A DNA stretch of 26,521 nucleotides from Folioceros fuciformis. Taxonomy: Eukaryota > Anthocerotophyta > Anthocerotopsida > Anthocerotales. The stretch covers positions 131,965 through 158,485 of the forward strand of contig JBNGIO010006258.1 of NCBI GenBank assembly GCA_049999805.1. Direction: 5' to 3'. The notes beneath the pieces were generated by a model. It made no database searches and was not told where the DNA came from. It saw only the letters and a program-made list of their open reading frames with translations. Both the position numbers and the translations under genes were made by a program. Shown here one piece after another: positions 20,317-26,521 of the stretch. Numbering within the stretch: position 1 is the first letter of the stretch; the number at the start of each line of letters is the position of its first letter.

Positions 20317-21124
20317 AATTTTTGCTCAACTTCGCTCCCAGACGTGCATTACTCCTGTTAGTGCTTGCTTCCTGCAGCTGAGCGGTTTTGCTTGTCATGT
20401 CATGAGTACTGTATCTATCTTCCGGGGCACGACATAGGCAAGGTCGGTGTTGCAGATCCCTGGCCTGAGAGTTCTGTATCTTCCATCTTGTCCGTATCCA
20501 GTACGAGTCAGATTTGTCCCCTTTCTGCCGGGTCTCTTATGGGGGAGGAAAGATCTGCAATGTCAAACGACTCTAGATTACGAAACTAGTCATAATGCAA
20601 CAAAGTTTGACGTACACAAGACAAGACGGCAGTTTATTCCAACCTCAACCAGGTGGTCATGGCTGATCAAGAAACTGAAAGAAAATGGAATCCACTTCAG
20701 GACCGAGATGAGGAACATGTCGTGGAGGCTGAAGCACCTCCCACTACAAACAGGCACGGACTGGCCGTTGAGTGATCTCCTCTACACCCTCAGTGGCGGA
20801 ATGACAGATGCCTGCACTCAAGGCCCCATGGAAAGAGGACGCGGCAAATTCTGTCAAGAATCACAAGATGCCGCAAGAATGTAGTCCCCTGGGGATAAGA
20901 TCGTCAAAATTGCTCCCGGACCAACAAGCGGCAGGGTGGAGTGATGAGGAATCACGAGAGGTTCACAGACCTCCATTATTCCCCGGAAGCTTCAACAGAT
21001 GGTGCCTACAAAGCATCTACAAGCGTCCGAATGCACGCCATGTTGAGCAGGCGGATGCGGGAGCGCACAGAAATGTCGAACCTCAGCCCGAGGCACGGCC
21101 AATTGAAGCGGATGTCCAGTGAAG
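20317..21124. other. Unassigned region with coding-like fragments
   Basis: Open frames on the plus strand are hydrophilic and partly coding-like. One begins MADQETERKWNPLQDRDEEH at 20660 and closes after 38 codons. Another begins at 20941 (MRNHERFTDLHYSPEAS) and runs open into the N gap for about 61 codons. They are in different frames and lack obvious joining splice sites. They could be exons or debris of one broken gene or mobile element continuing past the gap, but no family is recognised. Confidence 0.25.
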
Positions 21125-21224
21125 NNNNNNNNNNNNNNNNNNNNNNNNNNNNNNNNNNNNNNNNNNNNNNNNNNNNNNNNNNNNNNNNNNNNNNNNNNNN
21201 NNNNNNNNNNNNNNNNNNNNNNNN
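21125..21224. other. Assembly gap (100 N)
   Basis: Exactly 100 N, the conventional placeholder for a gap of unknown size. Sequence on the two sides should not be treated as continuous. Confidence 1.
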
Positions 21225-22047
21225 CCTCCCACACCCCAGCCTCCGCCTCCCAGATGAACATGGAAGAGGAAGCCAACCAGTGTGATCTCACCAGCCAGTC
21301 CATGAAACTCACAATCTTTCCCTCCAGCAAGCTGCACCGCGACACTGAATTCAGACCCCTGGCCAGCCTGTTGGGATACCTACTTCGGAGCCTCTCCTCC
21401 TTTCTTCTTCTATTAGATCACACCAGCCTCTCAGACGTGGTTCAGAAAAATCCGGTTTTTCTGTCCAGTTTTGCCCTGCCGCTGCCGCATGCCTGTGACG
21501 TGCCTCGGACTCCCCTGCCTGTTCCTGGCTCACGATGTACAATATATGGCCCAGGGCATCTTTATTTGAGAGAAGACGCGACAACCGCCAAATAAAATGG
21601 CTAGATGTCGCAGAAATAGGAAGCCTGGTGCAACGGCGTGGGGTCACCGCACACGCCACCGCCCAATGTCCAGCTCCGAAGAAGTAGGCCCGAGCCTTGA
21701 GGACACGGTGGAGTCGTAAGCGAGGGAGGTGGAATAAGCCCAGTCTTCTATCGGGGGTCTTAGTGGGATCCTCTGAAACTCGCTTGTATGGAGTCCTAGA
21801 TGAGCGCGGTGTCAGTCTTCGAGGTGGTCGCAACGTGCACGACCCACTTTCACCAGTCTGCTTGCGAGGTTGTCAGGGAGCAGCCGGCGAATTTCCAGAA
21901 CTGAAAATCAGAAAAAATCTTTGATATCCGGTCGTGTAGGCGGGGAGCAGCCTAATGCATGCCGAGATGCTAAAACTGGTAACAGTCTGTTCCTTTGACC
22001 AGCAGATCTGCGTGTACGTATTCCTTGCATGAGACCTGAAGAGCTAG
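21225..22047. other. No gene recognised
   Basis: GC-balanced sequence after the gap. A 125-codon plus-strand frame (MNMEEEANQCDLTSQSMK, from 21254) shows no motif. An imperfect palindrome CAGAAAAA ... TTTTTCTG sits at 21443-21463 and an isolated AATAAA near 21591. Confidence 0.35.
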
Positions 22048-23059
22048 AGTACCCGGGAGTACGAACGTTCGATCGGAGAACGCGAGATGATGAGCAGTGG
22101 GGAGAAGTCAAAGCAAGTAAGATGATCGTTTCACCTGCAACTTGCCTTGTCAAGGTTGTTGGCTGTTCCCGGCTCACCTGCTTCCTTCCAGGTTGTGAGG
22201 ACGTATCAACTTGTCGACCACCCACATGTAAATGGGAAGTCATTGGAGTGGAGGAGGATGCAAGTTGCAAACCTTCACGACATAAAAATCCGCAGAAAGA
22301 CCAGTAGCCAGATACATCCAGGAAGAATTACAAGAAAACGTGCAGATGGAGGGAAGTTTAAGAACAACCACAGGTGGATAGATGTGTGGGTTCACGACAT
22401 ACGGCTAGAGTGATGAGGAATCTTAAACAAAGAGATCCCTCGTGAAGCGGAAATAGAAGACCTCACACAACTTGAACGGGCTTTGGTATGGGTGCAGGGG
22501 AAGAACGTAACCAACACGAAGCCCAACAGACAAGGCTATGAGAGTCAGGACGTAGAACGATGTGACTTGACAGGTCACGAGGACAACGCTAACTTTTTCC
22601 TTGGTTTATCTGGTGCAGTCAGGAACAATGGCGATGGGTGCCATACTCTCCCTGTCTCCTCAACGCAAAATGCCCACCTAACCCAGGCCAGGATGTGCGG
22701 ACAGGTTTCTCGGAACCCAAAAATCCGCCACTGCATTACCGCCACCTGCCACAGATGTCTGTTTAGCAATCGACAATTTCGGCACAAAGGCAGAAGAACT
22801 GCAAGAGACTGACATCGGTGGTGAGGCGAATGGTCTGTACATTGCCAGCCCACTGACTATTCTGACGAGCAAAGAGTGCGGAAAGCTTGCAACTCGGACA
22901 CAATGGGCATGTCTTTCCCGAAGGCTGCGCGTTTTCCTACTTGGTGATGCGTGTCATCAACGCCTGTTTCTCCGCACTCCATATCGGTCACTCCACGAAC
23001 ACCATCGCAATGAGGACAAAGGGAGGGAACCTGATACCCGCTCCAACGTCTGCTTTTGA
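22048..23059 (+). pseudogene. Broken coding-like track with one good intron (unknown family)
   Basis: An open segment 22048-22116 (STREYERSIGERE, then MMSSGEKSKQ) ends at a strong donor CAA/GTAAGA. A 75-nt intron with a pyrimidine-rich acceptor CTTCCTTCCAG leads, in phase, to 22192-22413 (VVRTYQLVDHPHVNGKSLEW ... NNHRWIDVWVHDIRLE). Starting at ATG 22087 this would be a basic 83-residue protein. Directly after its two TGA codons the same frame reopens (KEIPREAEIEDLTQLERALV, 22429 to about 22710). A second frame, 22682-23059, then stays open for 125 codons without any Met (TDVCLAIDNFGTKAEELQET, then GLYIASPLTILTSKEC). The pattern suggests a decaying gene or element read on the plus strand. The last piece vaguely recalls 2-oxoglutarate oxygenase N-domains, too weakly to name. 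A genuine small gene at 22087-22413 is the alternative. Confidence 0.3.
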
Positions 23060-23206
23060 CCCATATCCTTTAATCTGGGTGCTTCGAGACAGGTGTCAAT
23101 AATGAGTAACACTTCTCGGGACTGGCGGTGGCTCGTTAGTGGGGACGTACGTGCATCGAGAACCCGAGACAAGGGACAGGCCATGACGGTTCTGAGAGAG
23201 ACATGC

Positions 23207-23212
23207 TTTATT
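23207..23212 (-). terminator. Polyadenylation signal of the bHLH gene
   Basis: AATAAA on the minus strand, about 245 bases beyond the bHLH stop codon. It implies a 3' untranslated region to roughly 23190. Confidence 0.6.
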
Positions 23213-23456
23213 GCTCATGGTGTTGGTACAAAGATTGAAGGGAGTGATTGGTCGCTGTGACCACCAGGGAGTGACACTCGAGCTTCGGAAGGAAGAGGGT
23301 GTGCAAATGTACAGCCGAGGACAAGAGGAGAAGGAAAATGAAGAGGAGCCAGGAAGGAACGGGAGCAGAAACAAGGAAAGAAAGAAACGGGAAGAGAAGG
23401 GAAGGGATGTGGAGAGACTGGGACCAAGGAAGAAACCCCATAAAGCGAGAAAAATA

Positions 23457-24839
23457 CTAGGAATCCTGAACCTTGGCTTCCAGTTCCTCTACCCTCCGCT
23501 TCAGCTCTTTGATGTACTCCACAGCCTCGTCCAACATGTCCGCCGTATTGCTTTGCTTATCCAGATTGGGCAGAAGCTCCTGAAGCCTCTTCATCCTCTC
23601 CCCGATCCGAGTCCGCCTGTTCCTCTCAGCAATGCTCCGGGGATGAGTGGCACAGCCGCGCTTGGCCCTGGTGCGGCAGGGGATGGAGCTCTCCCCGTAC
23701 TGCTGCGGGCTGCGGGGCTTGAGGGGGCTGGGCAGACTGGCGAAACGGGTGAGCGGCTGCGGGTTGCCGGCCTGAGGATCCAGCCCCTGCCCCCGCAGCC
23801 TGGAGGGATCCGGGAACCAGCTCTTCTCCAAGTCCGCAGCGGACCAAGACGCCTTGGCGGGGTCGGTAGGGGACAGCACGTCCCGCATCACCTCGTCCCT
23901 CCCGAAGATGGGCATGGAATCCCTGGCCCCCGTCACATCCAGCGGCAGCACATTCTTCACGGGAGACCTGGCCAGGGCGTCCATCATCAAGGGACGCTGG
24001 ATCCCGTCCATCTGGTCCTGCTCCTCGATGGCTAGCTTATCCAGAAAATCTGCAGGGCAACTTCCATGCCGCAGCAAGCTTCCACGTTTCATCGGCGCCT
24101 CGGAAACCTCCGCCATACCGCTGCTCCCAGACTTCCCTCCCTCCACCATGAAGTCATCCCTCACCTGCTGGTTACTTCCAACGGAGCCCGGAGACCCCTG
24201 CCCTGACGACGGCTGCCACATTCCCTGCACAGGCATTGGAATCCCGTATCTCTGCGCCATACCCATGTCGAACTTCAAATCCCCGTTGAACGCCTTCATC
24301 CCCGCTGTTGCTGCTGCTGCAGCCTCATCCATCCTAAGGCCTCCCTTCCCCGGCTTGTCCAAATCAGCATCATCTCCCGACTCCGACACCGTCCCGAGAA
24401 TGCTGCCATCGCAGCGCTTCCCCTGTGCCATCAATTCGCTCAGCCTGTCCAAATCCTGCTCCGGAATGTCATCAATCATCTCCACCAGCAGCGCACTTGG
24501 AGCCGAGCTGTAGCGGCTCAGATTAGCCCTGTGCGGCGAGCCGGCGCCCGCAGCAAGCGAATGCGGATTCTCCCCCGACTGCATCACCACGCCCGGCATG
24601 CACTGGCTCATCCGATTCGCATCCACCACCTCGCTCATGTTGCCGCCATCCGGCAACCACTTCTTGTTACCAAAACCTTCCCACCTGTGCTGCATCGGCC
24701 CCGCCCCGGCATGCCCCGAGTTCATCTCCAGCGGCCTGGCACTGGCGACGCTGCTGAGCCCCGTGGCCAGCCCCGACGAAAACCCTTGCTGCAGGGGCAC
24801 GACCGTGTAGGGAGTCGACGTCATGAACAAGCTCTGCTG

Positions 24840-24878
<39 letters not shown>

Positions 24879-25037
24879 CTGCAGTTGTTGTTGATGCTGC
24901 TGGTGTAGCTGCGCAATCTTGTCGGTGCCGCCCAACACCGCCGCCGCCGGCACCACCCCAGCCATCGGCCCGCTGACATGACTGTGCAGCATCGCGCCCA
25001 ACTCCTCCTCAATTCCTCCCATCCTCAACGGACACAT
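23457..25037 (-). CDS. bHLH transcription factor, FBH/AKS type (bHLH122/128/129/130 group)
   Basis: A 526-residue nuclear factor on a single exon. The bHLH domain is at the extreme C-terminus (about 460-520). The basic region RAKRGCATHPRSIAERNRRT carries the Glu and Arg used for E-box (CANNTG) contact; the helices ERMKRLQELLPN and TADMLDEAVEYIKELKRRVEEL serve dimerisation. Group hallmarks are the KRGCATHPRSIAER signature and an upstream RYSSAPSALL motif (about 175-184). In Arabidopsis such proteins (FBH1-4, AKS1-3) activate CONSTANS and guard-cell K+ channel genes and are controlled by ABA-linked phosphorylation; Ser/Pro-rich patches here (SLPSPLKPRSP) could be such sites. A 16-residue polyglutamine tract (about 53-68, mixed CAG/CAA) lies near the N-terminus, with a short poly-Ala (EAAAAAATAG type). 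Start: ATG at 25035-25037 in AAAATGTGT; Met6 is an alternative. Angiosperm relatives have several introns, this copy none. Confidence 0.93.
24832..24900 (-). repeat. CAG/CAA repeat encoding polyglutamine
   Basis: Sixteen consecutive Gln codons, then Leu, three more Gln and a His/Gln tail. CAG and CAA are interspersed, which limits replication slippage compared with a pure CAG run. Confidence 0.95.
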
Positions 25038-25144
25038 TTTGATTCCTCCTCCTCCTTCTCTCCTTCCCGCTTTCCAAGCTACAGACCTTCACCTTCACAA
25101 ATCCAAAGCACACAAATCCGCTCCTCCCACCACCTCCCTCTCTC

Positions 25145-25237
25145 TCACTTTCCAGTCCCAAGCCTCTCCACCACCAGCCTCCGCCCTCGGGCACACGGAG
25201 TCCCTCCTTCCCCCATCTCCGTTTCCACAATCACAAA
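25145..25237 (-). promoter_or_regulatory. Two candidate uORFs in the bHLH leader
   Basis: If transcription starts upstream of about 25240, the leader holds two short frames. One is a minimal ATG-AGC-TGA (25229-25237). The other is a 23-codon frame (25145-25216) beginning MGEGGTPCARGRR and ending in TGA, about 107 bases before the main start. The leader is strongly purine-rich on the transcribed strand. The transcription start is not known, so this is conditional. Confidence 0.4.
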
Positions 25238-25239
25238 AT

Positions 25240-26432
25240 CAGCTCATCAGGTTCACCGCCACCACGGCACACCTCCTCCTCCCACTGATTCGGTGAAAAT
25301 GCTGCCCACTCCGGCCAGAGCCCTTCAGGACCCTGCCCGGAGCGACAGCCAATAGCGCGGCCCGAATCCGCCGCACACTCACCCACCGACAGCAGCAGCG
25401 CCGGGCCGCAAGACGAGCCACCAAACAGAGACGTGAGAGGCTGAGGCGCAGCACGAGAAAAAAGTAGGCAGTTTACACTGCAAGTGGGCAGCCGCCTGGC
25501 TCTGCTGCCGGTATATCGGCTATGGCGGCAGTGGAATGGAGCCGGGAAACGGGACCCCGGGGGTTGAAGATGAGGAAGGGCGACGCACTGTAGATGCCAG
25601 CGAGAGAGATTCGAAGGCGCAGGGAAGGAGGCGTCGGAGTCCCATTATAAAATCCACCTTTTGCAGTAGCCCCAGGGGAGCTCTCAAAAGGGACGATGCA
25701 AATACATATAAGATCAAATCCGAGAGCTGGCCCTGGCCCAGCCCCTGGCCCTGCGCCAGGCAATACAATCCAACCGTGAGCTTCTGTCCTTTTCCGCCCG
25801 CTTTTGCCTCCTTTTTAACATTCTGGGAAGCGTAAGCGTAAGGCTCCCCTTTCAGACTTTTAGCCTTTACTTCGCGTCCCGGCATTTATCGTCCTTTTCC
25901 TGGCCACCACTTTTGCACCCGCTTTTCCAGCCACCGACTCGCGTCCCCATTAACCATCCTTCATGGTACATCCCTAGGCACGCCAGAGGCATTCCATCAT
26001 TTGCCGGTTTCGGGAGCATCATGTTCCACCTGGGACTCCAAGGCCTTCGTCTCGGTTTCATTCTACCCGAAAGTTTTTTTTTTTTTTTTTGGGGGGTGAA
26101 ATTTGACCTTAATATGAAGACTTGTTCCACACAAACCTCAAACAACAAAGCAGGGGGAAACTACCAACGGACCTAGACCAAATCCTAAGAGGTCACATAT
26201 CATCAAGCCAATTGTAGCCAATTTCTTCCCCTTGTCCATGTGAGAGCCAAACACCCCAAGTTGATCCTTTGTAAAAGACACATATCTATGCTTCAGCAAA
26301 GCATAGTTTTGCAAGGTGGTAGATTACTGAAATGTCGTCCGAAGAGAGTGAGCTCATTGTAGCAAAGTGGTGAAGTCCATTAAGCCCTTGTCATGCTGTT
26401 GCTGTATGGGAAACAGAGCACCTAAGACTCTA
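25240..26432. other. Upstream region of the bHLH gene and intergenic sequence
   Basis: GC-rich to about 25560, then mixed. A TTTATAAT element on the minus strand near 25645-25655 is a possible TATA box of the bHLH gene. A run of 17 T followed by six G lies at 26074-26096. No gene is recognised. Confidence 0.4.
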
Positions 26433-26521
26433 TGACTGGATACTGACTAGAGCATCCTGGGCATAAGCCCTGAATGCTGAAATGACTAGATACTGACTGG
26501 AGCATCTCGGGCATAAGCCCT
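26433..26521. repeat. 50-bp tandem repeat running off the window
   Basis: TGACTGGATACTGACTAGAG at 26433 recurs at 26483 with two changes, and GGGCATAAGCCCT follows in both copies. The second copy is cut by the end of the window, so the array length is unknown. GGGCATAAGCCC contains a small inverted repeat (GGGC ... GCCC). Confidence 0.85.

Noticed and set aside
23211-24035. 274-codon plus-strand open frame opposite the bHLH gene
   Set aside because: It lies antisense to the well-supported bHLH coding sequence, is Pro/Arg-rich as expected from a GC-rich shadow, and has no motif.

Overview
This is nuclear DNA from a land plant. The evidence is a set of plant-type genes (a DMP/DUF679 membrane protein, a replacement histone H3.3, a thaumatin-like protein, an 11S-globulin-like bicupin, an A-type cytochrome P450 relic, a soluble epoxide hydrolase and an FBH/AKS-type bHLH factor). 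Introns with canonical GT-AG borders are short (75-138 nt, one 338-nt leader intron), coding sequence is GC-rich, and there are TATA boxes and AATAAA signals. Compact introns and the gene complement would fit a non-seed plant (bryophyte or lycophyte) well, but the sequence alone does not settle the species.

Layout. 1-100: probable truncated C-terminus of a plus-strand gene. 1008-1817 (-): intronless DMP gene. 2829-4031 (-): H3.3 gene with four coding exons, a leader intron and a TATA box. 4.1-6.65 kb: no recognisable gene. 6661-7506 (+): thaumatin-like gene with one intron that keeps the reading frame if retained. 7729-9312 (-): five-exon secreted legumin-like bicupin, converging on the thaumatin-like gene. 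9811-9910: a strong 100-nt foldback resembling a plant MIRNA precursor. 11435-13295 (+): decayed P450 gene. 14.0-18.1 kb: AT-rich gene desert packed with different tandem-repeat families (about 39, 46, 117/39, 30 and 57-62 bp units). 19235-20140 (+): intronless epoxide hydrolase. 20.4-23.1 kb: a 100-N gap plus coding-like but broken segments. 23207-25237 (-): intronless bHLH gene with a 16-Gln tract and two possible uORFs. The window ends inside another tandem repeat (50 bp).

These are independent plant genes, not an operon or pathway. A loose theme is secretion and defence or storage (thaumatin-like protein, bicupin, P450 relic, epoxide hydrolase), but nothing shows that they work together. 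The least expected items are the foldback, the frame-preserving intron, the nested coding-phase minisatellites, and the broken coding-like track at 22.0-23.06 kb.
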